Shown here: positions 46,276 to 56,686 of the stretch, piece after piece | Numbering within the stretch: the first letter of the stretch is position 1 | How the letters are laid out: each line of letters starts with the position of its first letter | From: Erinaceus europaeus | Taxonomy: Eukaryota; Chordata; Mammalia; Eulipotyphla; Erinaceidae | Direction: 5' to 3' | DNA: 64,000 bases | Assembly (NCBI RefSeq): GCF_950295315.1 | Contig: NC_080177.1 | Location: 79,041,589-79,105,588, forward strand | Program-made: the position numbers and the translations under genes | The notes under the pieces: generated by a model | What the model was told of the DNA's origin: nothing | Database searches by the model: none | What the model saw: only the letters and a program-made list of their open reading frames with translations

Positions 46276-46545
46276 GGGGGTGCAATTCATGGTAATGAAA
46301 ACAAGAGCTGAAGTGCATGGACGTCTTGGGAGAGGCAGTCCAAAGTCAGTATGAATTTCTCGTTTCTTTCCACAGCCCTCTCACAGCATGAGAGCTGCAG
46401 ATTGTACACCCAGCACTGTAGCAAGGGATAAGAAGATGGAAGCTTAGGTGTCCTTACATTTGAACGCAACTTTTTCATGCTGTAGTTTGGGTCTAGCACC
46501 CAAACTGCATTACCTTGAGTCTCGCTATAAGAATTTGCCTTCTGG

Positions 46546-46837
46546 GAGTCGGGCTGTAGCGTAGCGGGTTAAGCGCAGGTGGCGCAAAGCGCAAGGACCG
46601 GCATAAGGATCCCGGTTCGAACCCTGGCTCCCCACCTGCAGGGGAGTCGCTTCACAGGCGGTGAAGCAGGTCTGCAGGTGTCTGTCTTTCTCTCCCCCTC
46701 TCTGTCTTCCCCTCCTCTCTCCATTTCTCTCTGTCCTATCCAACAATGACGGCAACAACAATAATAACTACAACAATAAAACAACAAGGGCAACAAAAGG
46801 GAATAAATAAATAAAATAAAATATATATATATAAAAA
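46546..46837 (+). mobile_element. SINE-A, short, young
   Basis: Intact head GTCGGGCTGTAGCGTAGCGG; the tail GGGAATAAATAAATAAAATA runs into (AT)n. Confidence 0.92.
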
Positions 46838-47179
46838 AAGAATTTGCCTTCTTCTCGAAGAATCTGGGTTGATACACATGGCTGAAGGTAGATTTTAGCT
46901 TGGTCCTGTGTCCCTTGGATGGACAGTGTCTTAACCGCTCCTCCACCCATCAGGCAGCCCAGCCCCCCCCCGCCTACCAAGCCTCTCTTCAGGCTCACTC
47001 TGTCCCCTGCTACTCTTACTTATCCCTCCCTGTCTCGTGCTAGTTCTTTTTGAAGATGCTGACATGCTATCATTCAGGTTTCTTCCCAACAGGTTTCTGT
47101 TCACCCCTACACTGCTATTCCCCTGACAGAGATGGAGCCTTTTACAGACATTGACCCATTTATATATGGCCATTAAGTA

Positions 47180-47393
47180 AGAGGGAGATATTGGGAAATT
47201 GTGAGGATGTGGTTGAGCTTGGAAGGATTTGAGCCTGAGGGGTGTGTCAATCCTGTTAGTCTCTCTACCGAGAGGTTGAGCAACAAGGGACAGTAGAACC
47301 CCAAAGATGTGCCTCCTCCTATCAGTCTCCCTGCCTCACAAAGTGCCCTGCACTTCTGATACTATGGCCATTAGTTAAAAAGAAAGGGGGAGA
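47180..47393 (+). mobile_element. probable endogenous retrovirus 3' internal sequence with polypurine tract
   Basis: The segment before the LTR ends in a polypurine tract AAAAAGAAAGGGGGAGA abutting TGTTGGG, the layout seen before a 3' LTR. A similar block (GGCCATTAAGTAAGAGGGAG) occurs at 47169. No intact viral reading frame is visible. Confidence 0.55.
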
Positions 47394-47712
47394 TGTTGGG
47401 CAGTATGACAGCTTTCCCCTGCTTAACCCTGTGGTCTATTTACATAACCAGTTACCTAAGAACCACCCTGCCTGCAGGGCACTGGTTTAATCCACACTGG
47501 TTCAATCGCTTTTTCCTTCTCCCCACCCCCTATCCTACATACATCCTCTTCTGACCTGACACTTCCGCCTCAGGAGATACATAGGACAGAATTGTGATTA
47601 GAGATTAGACTGTTGAGCTGCATCCCTGCTCATCAATAAAGATTGAACTGCGTTCTCAGCTCAGCCTAGAGTCCCTGGTCGTCTCTCTCCCACCCGAGAA
47701 GCTAGCCCGGCA
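47394..47712 (+). mobile_element. LTR, family 1, with adjacent primer binding site
   Basis: 319 bp, TGTTGGGCAGTATGAC to CTAGCCCGGCA, with AATAAA at 47635-47640. It is related to the LTRs at 32863 and 44991 but lacks their TATATATAA motif. It is the only copy here with retroviral-type sequence on both sides. Confidence 0.85.
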
Positions 47713-47714
47713 TC

Positions 47715-47733
47715 TGGCGCCCTGAACTGGGAC
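47715..47733 (+). mobile_element. retroviral primer binding site, Lys-type
   Basis: TGGCGCCCTGAACTGGGAC follows the LTR by 2 nt. It resembles the tRNA-Lys3 type site with one extra base and one mismatch. Confidence 0.72.
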
Positions 47734-48004
47734 TGGCATTATGGCGCACCAATGTGGGACCTAACCCGCCCAGCCCCCAGATAAGTAAAGCCGCTTGGCT
47801 ATCTGTCCACTATGGGCTGCCTTTCTACTTATGAAGAGGTTTCCCAAGGCCTCTACTCTTTCGTCATGAGACAGTTTCTCTGTCTCTGGAACATTTTGCT
47901 CTGGGCCACAATCATGCACTTGGGTATCTATCTGATTTGTCAGTCATTGCTGCTATCTGAAACCCTCTCAACTGTTTTCAGCATCATTCCACCGTTTGTA
48001 CTCT
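47734..48004 (+). pseudogene. possible degraded retroviral leader and 5' gag region
   Basis: After the primer binding site and a short leader, a 64-codon open frame starts Met-Gly (47812) and ends TGA-side at 48006. A Met-Gly start about 80 nt after the site would fit a myristoylated Gag start, but the rest is hydrophobic and unlike any Gag I recognise. It may be chance. Confidence 0.3.
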
Positions 48005-48269
48005 GAGGTACAGAGGCCCTCCTTCTCCGTGAACATGCCCAAGCAGGGCTGTTCCACTGTGAGTAGCCAGCAGCAGAACCTAGAGGTGAAATTAAACCTA
48101 AACTACTCAGGGGGAGGAAGTCCTCATCAGATGTGGAGATGCTCTGATACTGACCGTTACTTGTCTGTGCAGATTTCAGTCTATTACTATAAACGTGGTG
48201 TGTGCCGTCCTGTGAGTGGCCCGACAGGAGGGGTGTGGGTTAGGAGCCATTTTACTAGCAATCTGGGGG

Positions 48270-48352
48270 GGGGGGTTCTTTTGTTTGAAGGCTCTGAGGT
48301 CCTAGGTTCAATCTCTAGCACCATCATCAACTAGGGCTGAACATTGCTTTGG
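48270..48352 (+). mobile_element. SINE-C fragment
   Basis: GGTTCAATCTCTAGCACCAT and GGGCTGAACATTGCTTTGGT are recognisable. Confidence 0.6.
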
Positions 48353-48399
48353 TATTTATTTCTCTGTTATCTGTCTTTCTGTATGTTTTTCACTGATAT

Positions 48400-48652
48400 A
48401 AACAATCACATAAAGAGCTTCAACAAAAAAGAATTCATTAGCCCACCACAAATAGTAAACTCTTTGATTAATCTGATTCCCCCGCCTCCCACCAAAGTTC
48501 ACAATTTCTCCATGGAAAGAATCACAACTAAAGACTTGGATGGAGAAGCTGAGTGGTTTTCCTTGGCATGCAAGGCCTTCAAAGACTGGAAACAGCTAAA
48601 TAAAATAAACTCATTCCTTAGTTCACTGTACAAACAAAACCAGGGGAAGTAG
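48400..48652 (+). other. unassigned open reading frame
   Basis: The last ~80 codons of a 102-codon open frame are free of simple repeats and include NSLINLIPPPPTKVHNF and EAEWFSLACKAFKDW, ending QNQGK-stop. I do not recognise the family. It could be a processed-pseudogene or retroviral remnant. There is no splice or promoter context. Confidence 0.3.
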
Positions 48653-48911
48653 AAGTCAAAACAACGGCATGCCGTACCCCATCTGTCTGGAGAGGTTGCC
48701 TGCGTGAGCCCCCTGGAGCCCCCCCCCATCTTTACGAAGGCTCAGTCAGAAGGAGGAAGATTCTTGCAGCCAACTCCCTCGCCTCACAGAGTTCATCAGA
48801 ACTAGTGCTCTTGGGGTTCAAAGATTTCTATCATGAAATCCAAACCAATTCTTTTTTTTTTTTTTTTTTTTACTTTCTTGAGGGGAACTTTCATTTCTTT
48901 TTTAAAACATT

Positions 48912-49262
48912 TTTATTTGGGGGTCGAGCGGTAGCGCAGCGGGTTAAGCGCGTGTGGCGCCAAGCGCAAGGACCGGCATAAGGATCCCGGTTTGAGTCCC
49001 TGGCTCCCCACCTGCAGGAGAGTCGCTTCACAGGCGGTGAAGCAGGTCTGCAGGTGTCTCTCTTTCTCTCTCCCTCTCTGTCTTCCCCTCCTCTCTCCAT
49101 TTCTCTCTGTCCTATCCAACAACAAATGACATCATCAACAACAATAATAACCACAACAAGGCTACAACAACAAGGGCAACAAAAGGGGGGAAATGGCCTC
49201 CAGGAGCAGTGGATTCATGGTGCAGGCACTGAGCCCAGCAATAACCCTGGAGGCAAAAAAAA
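48912..49262 (+). mobile_element. SINE-A, long, young
   Basis: Intact head GTCGAGCGGTAGCGCAGCGG; it ends CAATAACCCTGGAGGC(A)n. Confidence 0.92.
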
Positions 49263-49279
49263 AATTATTTATAAAAAGG

Positions 49280-49556
49280 AAACACTGACAAAAAACATAG
49301 GATAAGAGGGGTACAACTCCACACCATTCCCACCAACAGAACTTCCTATCCACCCCCTCCCGATAGCTTTCCTATTCTTTATCCCTCTGGGAGCATGGAC
49401 CCAGGGCTAATATGGGCTGCAGAAGGTGGAAGGTCTGGCTTCTGTAACTGCTTCCCCGCCGACCATGGGTGTTGACTGGTCGATCCATACTCCCAGCCTG
49501 CCTCTCTCTTTCCCTAGTGGGGAAGGGCTCTGGGGAAGCAGGGCTCCAGGACACTT
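49280..49556 (-). mobile_element. element E, reverse copy
   Basis: Contains the complements of the shared blocks: CTATTCTTTATCCCTCTGGG, CTGCAGAAGGTGGAAGGTC and TCCCTAGTGGGGAAGGGCTC. Confidence 0.68.
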
Positions 49557-50139
49557 TTTATTTTTACTTTTTTTAACGAGCACGCATGGCTAACTGTGGT
49601 TCCGGAATGCACCGGACTGCCTTCTCTGCACCTCTACTTTTATTCTGTGCCTCCGTCACCTGCCACTTTGAGAATATAATGGGAAACACGAGAGCCAAAG
49701 GATTCTGCCTCTCTGGGAGCGGGGGTGGGGAGGGCTCCTACACATGCCTGTGAGCAGAGACAAGGGCGGATGGGAGAGCCCCACGGCCCTCCCCCTCCCT
49801 GGTGATCACTGTGCATGCCAGGGTTCATCAGATCAATCTGCAGGTCCCTAGAGGCGGGTCGAGCGCCATCTGTATGTGGCCTGAAGCCCAGCTGCACTAG
49901 GTCCCCTCCTGCGGGAGGAGGGTCACCAGCTGAGAGTCCATTGTGGGAACACAGTGGAAGTGAGGGCTTCAACTCCGCTGACCAGCCCAGAGGACACTCT
50001 GCTGCTCTCACTGTTTCAAAGCATGCATTCCTGCAGGTAAAAAGGAAATTCGAATCGCCTTTCTCGGCAGACCCCAAACTGCTACCTTGCCACAGTCTTG
50101 GGGTATTGGCACAGGGGGAGCAGACCCATGACGAGGAAG

Positions 50140-50245
50140 GGGCTTAGAGCTTGGCGTATAGGAAGGATTCCACGTGTGAGGCCCTGAGCTCCAGCCCTGG
50201 CGCCACATATGCTGTAGTGCTGCTCTGGTTGCCCTTTCTCTTCAT
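50140..50245 (+). mobile_element. SINE-D
   Basis: AGAGCTTGGCGTATAGGAAG, CTCCAGCCCTGGCGCCACAT and GTGCTGCTCTGGTTGC are recognisable. Confidence 0.5.
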
Positions 50246-50267
50246 GAGCAGCCTGAGGGGTGCCACA

Positions 50268-50372
50268 GTAGATAAGACAGGCGACCCCACCAATGTGTCC
50301 TGGAGCCTCACTTTCCCAGAGCCCTGGCCCACTAGGGAAAGAGAGACAAGAGCAAGATGTGCTAGCAAATGA
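50268..50372 (+). mobile_element. element E fragment
   Basis: CCACCAATGTGTCCTGGAGC and CCCACTAGGGAAAGAGAGAC match the other copies. Confidence 0.6.
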
Positions 50373-50434
50373 GACTTTCTCAAGTTTTCAAGACTCTGCA
50401 CTTCAAGATAAGTGCTAAACAAAGAAGGCAGAGC

Positions 50435-50672
50435 ACACACCACCATGCTCAAGGGCCCCGGCTCTAGCCCCTGGCCTCCACCTGCAGGGGAAGCTTCATG
50501 AGTGGCGCAGTAGTGCTACAGGTGTCTCTTGGGTTCATGCTTCTCAATCTCTCTGTGTCTCAATCAAGAAATGAAGGGGGGTAAGGGATGCTACAAAAAT
50601 GGCTTCCAGAAGTGACTGATTCAGCATACAGACACCGAGACCCAGCAATAAACCTGGAGCAGAGGGGTGGGG
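50435..50672 (+). mobile_element. SINE-A/B, diverged, 5' truncated
   Basis: CACCATGCTCAAGGGCCCCG to CCCAGCAATAAACCTGGAGC. Confidence 0.72.
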
Positions 50673-51261
50673 GGCTGAGATTCTGCTAGTCATTTAAGTC
50701 CTCCATCATAAGATCTAAAATCCTATACAAGTACAACCCTAAAGAACAGCCCAAAGGAAGAAGTCTTAGAAGGGACTGAGTAGCGATTCTATTCCCTCCC
50801 AAATCCCTGACATTCTTACTTGTGTCACTTTGATCTATAAAGCTTAGAGAGTCATGGGGCTATTCTCAAGGCTATTCAGGGTGAGTCTCAAGACTCTCTC
50901 TTCCCTGGGGGCAGTCAAGATGAAAGGCAGACAGAAGGGCATGCAAAAATAACCTCTGGAACTCAGAGAGCTCCATCTGGGAAGAATGGAGAGGATGCAT
51001 GCGGTTCCCCGGCACTAAAAGCTGAGTACCTTCCAGAACAAAAGCTAGCTACAGAAAGGCCTTTCACGTGGGGAGGCCAGTGTGTCCAGCAACAGGCTGT
51101 GGTTTTTGTTGCGGAGACTACATTCAACATGGAATCAAAAATATAGTTGCCACTTCACTACATGGATTATTATTGTATAAAGAAAGCAAACTCCCAAACA
51201 ATTTCACTTGAAAAAGGCTGATGATTGTCTGGAGAGCAAGAAAGTAGAGCACTCGTGAACA

Positions 51262-51308
51262 CACATACACACACACACACACACATACACACACACACAA
51301 AAAAAAAA
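51262..51308. repeat. (AC)n microsatellite, interrupted
   Basis: An AC tract with two T interruptions, then an A run. Confidence 0.94.
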
Positions 51309-51589
51309 GTCCTCTAACGATTTCTTAGGCTCACCTTTCAAAATGTGGCTGGAATCATGAGTTCCAGTGAACACACCTCAGAGACAGCCAAGTTTAGACT
51401 ATGTGTTACAGAGGATTTATTCAGAGATCTTATAGATATTTTCCTCCTCAAATATAATGAAAGTCACAGGAGTTCACGTGGGACTGTGGAGACTTTGGGA
51501 AAGGGATCTACCACTGAAAGAGATAGCAAAACATTTTAAATCAGCCTCCAGGATCAGATGAGGAATTTTAGGAGAATAATTCTTTTTTT

Positions 51590-51826
51590 GTCTATTTTTA
51601 TTAGGTTATAGCTACATAATATCCTAGTATTTTCATACACTGCTCCTGGCAGACATTTCTTTTCCATTTTATTTGAAAGGACAGAGAGAATCTGAGAGGG
51701 GAGGGGAAGATAGAGAGGGAGAGAGAAAGTATGACACCTACAGACCTGCTTCACTGCTTGGGAAGCCTGGTCCCTGAACTTAGTACTACATGTGCTTAAC
51801 CAGGTGCACCACTGTCTGGCGCCTGA
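51590..51826 (-). mobile_element. SINE-A-like, diverged
   Basis: The T-rich tail complement, CACTGCTCCTGGCAGACATT, then the head complement CCAGGTGCACCACTGTCTGG. Confidence 0.78.
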
Positions 51827-51835
51827 CAATACAGT

Positions 51836-51994
51836 CTTTATGTTTATTTTTTCCAATAGAGACAGAGAGGCAGAGAGATTAAAAGGGAACACAGCACCGA
51901 AGCTTCCTTCAATGCAGTGGGCAGCAAGCTCAAACCTGGGTGGCACACAGAGGGGCAAAGCACTACGCAAGTGGGCTGTCCCTCTGGCCCTGCA
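51836..51994 (-). mobile_element. degraded SINE (SINE-B/D)
   Basis: CCAATAGAGACAGAGAGGCA and GCTCAAACCTGGGTGGCAC are recognisable. Confidence 0.5.
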
Positions 51995-52501
51995 ATGTGG
52001 AGTCTAAAACAGCCAGCTTTGCAATCCCCGTGTGAGGATGGACTCTGGCGGCTGGGCCAGGTGTGTCTGTGTCAGAATCTATTCTTGCTGCTCGGGGGAG
52101 TTGGGGTCTCAAACTAACTTTCACGAGGACCCCCTCCTCGCACCCCAAAGAGCTTCTGGATCCAAAATGCCTCCCCAGTTCTGGGGGCTTCTGAGCCCTC
52201 TTCAATGTGGGCACCACTAAACAGTGTCAGACATGATGGGGACATGGAGAAGTGGGGAGGAGCGCATGGATGAGATGAGCAGAGAGCAGAGGACCTAGTT
52301 ACTGAGAGAAATTTAATTAGCACCGATGGTTTAGGGAAACTAAATGTGCAACTATTTAAAATTTCATACATACTTTACATCTAAAGTAAGTACTTTTGGT
52401 ACATGTTCTAACTTTTGGTCAAAATCCTACTTCAATATGCTGCATTTGGCAGTGAATTCCAGACAGTGTTGCTCAGGTCTTTTGCTAAGAAGAGTTAATC
52501 A

Positions 52502-52816
52502 GGGGGCTGGGCGGTAGCGCAACTGGCTGAGCGAGCACGGTGGAGAGCACAAGGATCCCGGTCTGAGCCCCCGGCTCCCCACCTGCAGGAGGATCGCTTC
52601 ACAGGTGGTGAAGCAGGTCTGCAGGTGTCTGTCTTTCTCTGCCCCTCTGTCTTCCCCTCCTTTCTCAATTTCTCTCTGCCCTACCCAATAGCAATGACAA
52701 CAATAACAATAAGAACAAGGGCAACAAAAATGGGAGGAAAAATAGCCCCCAGGAGCAGTGGATTCATAGTGCAGGCACCAGGCCCCAGTGAGAACCCTGG
52801 AGGCAAAAAAAAAAAA
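52502..52816 (+). mobile_element. SINE-A, long
   Basis: The head is GGGGCTGGGCGGTAGCGCAA; it ends GAGAACCCTGGAGGC(A)n. Confidence 0.9.
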
Positions 52817-53244
52817 GTTAACCAGTTCCTACTTGAGGGATTTCACTATGAATTTCAATTTAACAAGGAACTCTCTGGGATCCCTCAATTCTCTCTCTTT
52901 CTCTCTCTCTGTTTTGCTTTCTGTACTGACAGCTAAAGACTTGAAGACACCCAGTATTTTCTTGTACTTGCACAGCCATGTGAAGTATATCTGAGGCCAC
53001 AATAGCTCCTTCTTTCTCCTTCTTTAGCGGAGTGGCAGGGCTGATCAGAAACATGCACTCTGCAGTTACTTCACTTCTTACCGGGAGATGATGACCGTCT
53101 CTCTACGAGTTTGCCACGTTCTGACACATACAGTTCCCGAGTGTGCACTGATGGTTCTGCTCTCACGTGGAAATCAAGAGGAAAACGCAAACACCGCTAC
53201 ATGGATTTGAGTGCTTTTCTGAAAAGCACCTTCATTCATCTTTT

Positions 53245-53468
53245 TAAAAGATCTTTTATTAAACTTATTTATTTTTTAATAGAGACAGAGAAACTGAGAG
53301 GAGAAGGGGAGATAGAGAGGGAAAGAGACAGAGAGACACCTACAGCCCTGCTTCACCACTCACAAAGCTCTCCCCCGCCCACACAGGTGGGGCCCAGGGA
53401 GTTGAACCTGGGTCCTTGCACACTGTAGAGTGTGTGCTTAGTGAGGTGCAGCACTGCCTGGCCCCGAT
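53245..53468 (-). mobile_element. SINE-B
   Basis: The head complement GTGCAGCACTGCCTGGCCCC is at right. Confidence 0.85.
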
Positions 53469-53539
53469 GTCCATTTATCTTCATGATTTTGAAGTGCCAC
53501 CATGATTTGGAAGCCACTATGTATACATCTCGGTTTCTT

Positions 53540-53621
53540 TTCTAAAAAATTTATTCTTTATTTTACTTTGGGGGAGGGAGAGAAAGACAGAAAGGGAGGA
53601 AGAGGAACATGAACATGAACG

Positions 53622-53674
<53 letters not shown>

Positions 53675-53782
53675 ACCGAGACCAAAGCAGCACTGCCCAG
53701 CTCTGTTTTACAGCAGTGCTAGCGATCAAACCTGAGATCTTGGAACCTTTTGCATAACCATTACGCTGTCTCCCCAGCTCTT
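53540..53782 (-). mobile_element. SINE-C with (AC)n in tail side
   Basis: CTGCCCAGCTCTG and TGCATAACCATTACGCTGTC at right; it contains (AC)n at 53622-53671. It ends about 110 bp from the SIPA1L1 exon at 53895. Confidence 0.72.
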
Positions 53783-53894
53783 CCATTTTTGATTTCTTGT
53801 TCAATCTGAGAAGACACCAAGCTAGTGCTTACGGTCTGGTGCAACAGCAGCCTGGGACAGACACGCAGAGCCAAGCTCTGAAGGCTGCACTCAC

Positions 53895-54161
53895 CGTCTC
53901 TCCAGTGGGCGCCCATCACTGGAGATGCTTCGAGGGATGTTGGCCCTCTCTGGAGGCGGCATCTTCCCATCTCCTTTCCCAGCATTCAGCCTCGAGGGCA
54001 TAGGACTCTGCACCTGGCCTGGCACTTGGGTTGACTGAGCCCCTTTGCTAGCGTTCCTCTGCCATTTGTTGTTATTTCGGAAGGGAAACTTGAATTCGTA
54101 GGAAACGCCTTCATCCATCTTGTACTCCATCACCGGCAGGCGATAGGTTTCAGAGCAGCTC
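53895..54161 (-). CDS. SIPA1L1: SIPA1L1 internal exon ([13 protein letters not shown] ... [10 protein letters not shown])
   Basis: This is the most 5' exon of the gene in the window, 267 nt (1+88 codons+2). The acceptor is ...CTAATAG|GAGCTGC and the donor is AGACG|GTGAGT. The reading begins [14 protein letters not shown], passes a basic patch [15 protein letters not shown], and ends [13 protein letters not shown], closely matching the linker that follows the PDZ domain in SIPA1L1. The segment is rich in Ser, Pro and basic residues and looks disordered, with no catalytic motif. The donor leaves a CG that needs C, A, G or T from the next exon to make Arg. The next exon expected from other mammals begins LSPGSDIYV, and I could not find it downstream. 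I saw no further SIPA1L1 exon between this one and the right end of the window. Confidence 0.97.
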
Positions 54162-54704
54162 CTATTAGAGGATGGTACAAGGTGGAGAAAAATTAATATT
54201 GTGCTTTCGCTCACCGGTGGAACCACACTGCTTGCTTCTCATTAACAGTGAAAATGCATCACTCTGGCCTCTGCTTCTAACCACCTTTCAATCAGTAAGC
54301 CTTGTAATGATTTTCTTTTCAAAAACTGGAACCCCAGAAAGCATTATACTAGTATCTTCCTTTGTTCAGTCTCAACTGCCAATTCCGATGGAGACTGTCA
54401 AACACAATGTGATCAATCGTCACTCTGGTGGAGATGGGGTGCCAAGGCGGTGGTGAGTAGGGGCCATCTGAGTGAACTCAAGGCCAAGCAAAAACGCTAT
54501 CCTCTGAGCTGGCTCCTTTCTGTGCTACCCCCTCACTCACTCACTCGCCACAGGAAATGTGGCCTCCACTTTCTACATCCCTTTATCATACAACTAAGGA
54601 GTAACAGTCACTCACGTGACTGGCAGACAAATCAGTGAAAAAGAAACCCATCCCCAGTAAAGTATTAACTCAAACTGTACCTTTGAATTTCATAACTTAG
54701 TGGG

Positions 54705-54707
54705 GGT

Positions 54708-54755
<48 letters not shown>
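54705..54755. repeat. (GT)n microsatellite
   Basis: A GT tract of about 50 bp. Confidence 0.96.
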
Positions 54756-54758
<3 letters not shown>

Positions 54759-54814
54759 GAGATGGCTTTCTTTCCTAAAGGAATTACAAGGACTGAGAAA
54801 CAGGTGGGGAGACT

Positions 54815-54976
54815 GAAGAGTGATTATGGTGGTGGCATGCCGGGTAGAGCACACACAGAATAGTGTGCAGACGCCTGGTGTACACCCCGCGGTGCCTTTT
54901 TTCAGAGGGGACGCTTCACAAATGGTGAAACAATGCTGCAGGTCTCTGTTTCCATCTCTCTCCCTCTCCCTCTCTC
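54815..54976 (+). mobile_element. SINE-B, split (left part)
   Basis: ATGGTGGTGGCATGCCGGGT to the CT-rich body; the remainder is found after 55262. Confidence 0.72.
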
Positions 54977-55261
54977 TTTGCCTCCAGGGTTACTGCTGGG
55001 GCTCAGTCCCCACATTACGAACCCACTGCTCCTTACGGCCATTTTATCTCATTTGATTGGATTGGACAGAGAAAAGTGGAGAGAGGAGGGAGTGATAGAG
55101 GGGGAAGAGAAAGAGAGACACCTGCAGACCTGCTTCACCACCTGTGAAGGGACTCCCCTGCAGGTAGGGAGTCGGGGCTCGAACCTGGAGCCTTCTGAGG
55201 GTCCTTGCACTTCCGAAGGCCCTATGTGTGATTAACTGAGTGTGTCACTGCCTGGTCCCCA
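54977..55261 (-). mobile_element. SINE-A, long, nested in SINE-B
   Basis: TTTGCCTCCAGGGTTACTGC to GTGTCACTGCCTGGTCCCC, inserted within a CCTCTCTCTTT motif that recurs on both sides. Confidence 0.82.
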
Positions 55262-55330
55262 CCCCTTCCTCTCTCTTTCCCTTCTCAATGTTTGCCTCTA
55301 TGCAAAAATAAAACAAATAAATAAAAATTA
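55262..55330 (+). mobile_element. SINE-B, split (right part)
   Basis: CTCTCTTTCCCTTCTCAATG followed by AAAAATAAAACAAATAAATA. Confidence 0.72.
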
Positions 55331-55384
55331 GAATTACTTAAAAGAAAGAGTGATCATGACAGAGGCATATAAAAATAGTGTTGG

Positions 55385-55665
55385 GGGGAGCTGGACAGTG
55401 GCACAGTGGATTAAGTGCACATGGTGGAAAGCGCAAGGACTGGCATGAGGATCCCAGTTCGAGCCCCCGGTTCCCCACCTACAGGGGATCACTTCACAGA
55501 TAGTGAAGCAGGTCTGCAGGTGTCTATCTTTCTCCCCTCCCCCCGTTTTCCCCTCCTCTCTCGATTTCTCTCTGTCCTATCCAACAATGACGACAGCAAT
55601 AACAACAACGATAAACAAGGGCAACAAAAGGGAAAATAATAAGGTTTCTTCAAAAAAAAAAAAAA
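55385..55665 (+). mobile_element. SINE-A, short
   Basis: The head is GGAGCTGGACAGTGGCACAG; the tail is GGGCAACAAAAGGGAAAATA. Confidence 0.88.
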
Positions 55666-56140
55666 GAAATAGTGTCAGGGGAGTGACAAGTGGGAGTCAC
55701 GAGAAAGTCAATGCAAGTCACAACATATCTCATTTAAAGTGTTCTAGTAGTCACCTTATACACATAAAATGAAATGATATAGAGTCAGACATTTCATTTA
55801 GCCCGACATCTCTCTCTATCATGCTGACAAAGAATCAATACATCTGTAGCTAAGGAATAGGAACAAGGCAGTCTCTCTTCTTCTAAACTTGGTGTGTTCT
55901 GTATGTCTCACTTCCGACTAGTCCCCTTACAAGGGCTCAGCAGCCTGGTGGGAACTGCGTCTCTTATGTTGGAAATGACAGGCCCAGAGGACACACAGCA
56001 TGAACACATGAAACCTGGTCTTGATACGCGGAAAGAGTTCATGCTGGTGAGGTGCCACCTTTTCATGACCCTACCTCTGACCTCTGACCTGCAAAGATAC
56101 CCAAAGGTGTCCTCCTCCAGGTTCTATGACAGCCAAGATT

Positions 56141-56362
56141 AAAAAAAAAAAACAAAAAAACTTTTATTTATTTATGGATAAAGACACAGAGAAATTGAGA
56201 GGGGGAAGAGGAGATAGAGAGGGAGAGAGACAGACAGACACCTACAACACTGCTTCACCACGCATGAAGCTTTCCTCCTGCAGGTGGGGACCCGGGGCTT
56301 GAACCCGGGTCCTTGTGCGCTGTAGTGTGTGTGCTCAACCAGATGTACCACTGCCTGGACCC
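56141..56362 (-). mobile_element. SINE-B
   Basis: Flanked by GACAGCCAAGATT (56128) and GACAGCCAAGGTT (56363). Confidence 0.9.
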
Positions 56363-56686
56363 GACAGCCAAGGTTTTTAAGAAGTGTTGCTTTTGGAGCA
56401 TGTGTGTTGGCTGAGCCTTTGTTCTCCTCAGTCTCAGCCTAGGAACCTTTTTCTTGCCTTTCCCTGACGCTTCCTTCTTACTGCACACCCTACCCCCACC
56501 CCCTGATCCACCCAAGGGATCACTGGATCTCCTTTAAGCTTTAATGGCAGGGGCTTTCAAAAACTCTGGAATGTTAAATTTCAGTCACAGACTTTACACA
56601 GTGATGCAGTAAAAACAGGTACACAGACATGCCCAGCATATTCTGCTATGCCAATCCATTTCATTGCAAGAGCAGTGTGGGAGGGA

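Larger units (their letters stand above)
39001..53894. other. SIPA1L1 intron, right of gap
   Basis: This is 14.9 kb between the gap and the exon at 53895. The SIPA1L1 exon expected here (start LSPGSDIYV) was looked for on the minus strand and not found. Non-repeat stretches with nothing recognised: 39521-40017, 41466-42159, 42371-42837, 43291-43639, 43911-44589, 45512-46216, 46276-46545, 49557-50139, 50673-51261 and 51995-52501. Confidence 0.75.
2064..54161 (-). other. SIPA1L1: SIPA1L1 gene, internal part (exons and introns)
   Basis: Nine minus-strand exon segments in order encode a protein that closely matches mammalian SIPA1L1 as I recall it. The family is a Rap GTPase-activating protein with RapGAP and PDZ domains, a Ser-rich region and a C-terminal coiled coil; it acts at dendritic spines with PSD-95 and actin. 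Only the region after the PDZ domain is here. No start codon, stop codon, promoter or UTR of this gene lies in the window. Phases match at every junction that can be tested. One exon is cut by the N gap and the one before it was not found. SIPA1L2 and SIPA1L3 are paralogues, but stretches such as [20 protein letters not shown] and [15 protein letters not shown] fit SIPA1L1 best. Confidence 0.95.

Noticed and set aside
49557..50140. GC-rich stretch with open frames on both strands
   Set aside because: Neither frame resembles SIPA1L1 or another family I know, and splice context is lacking.
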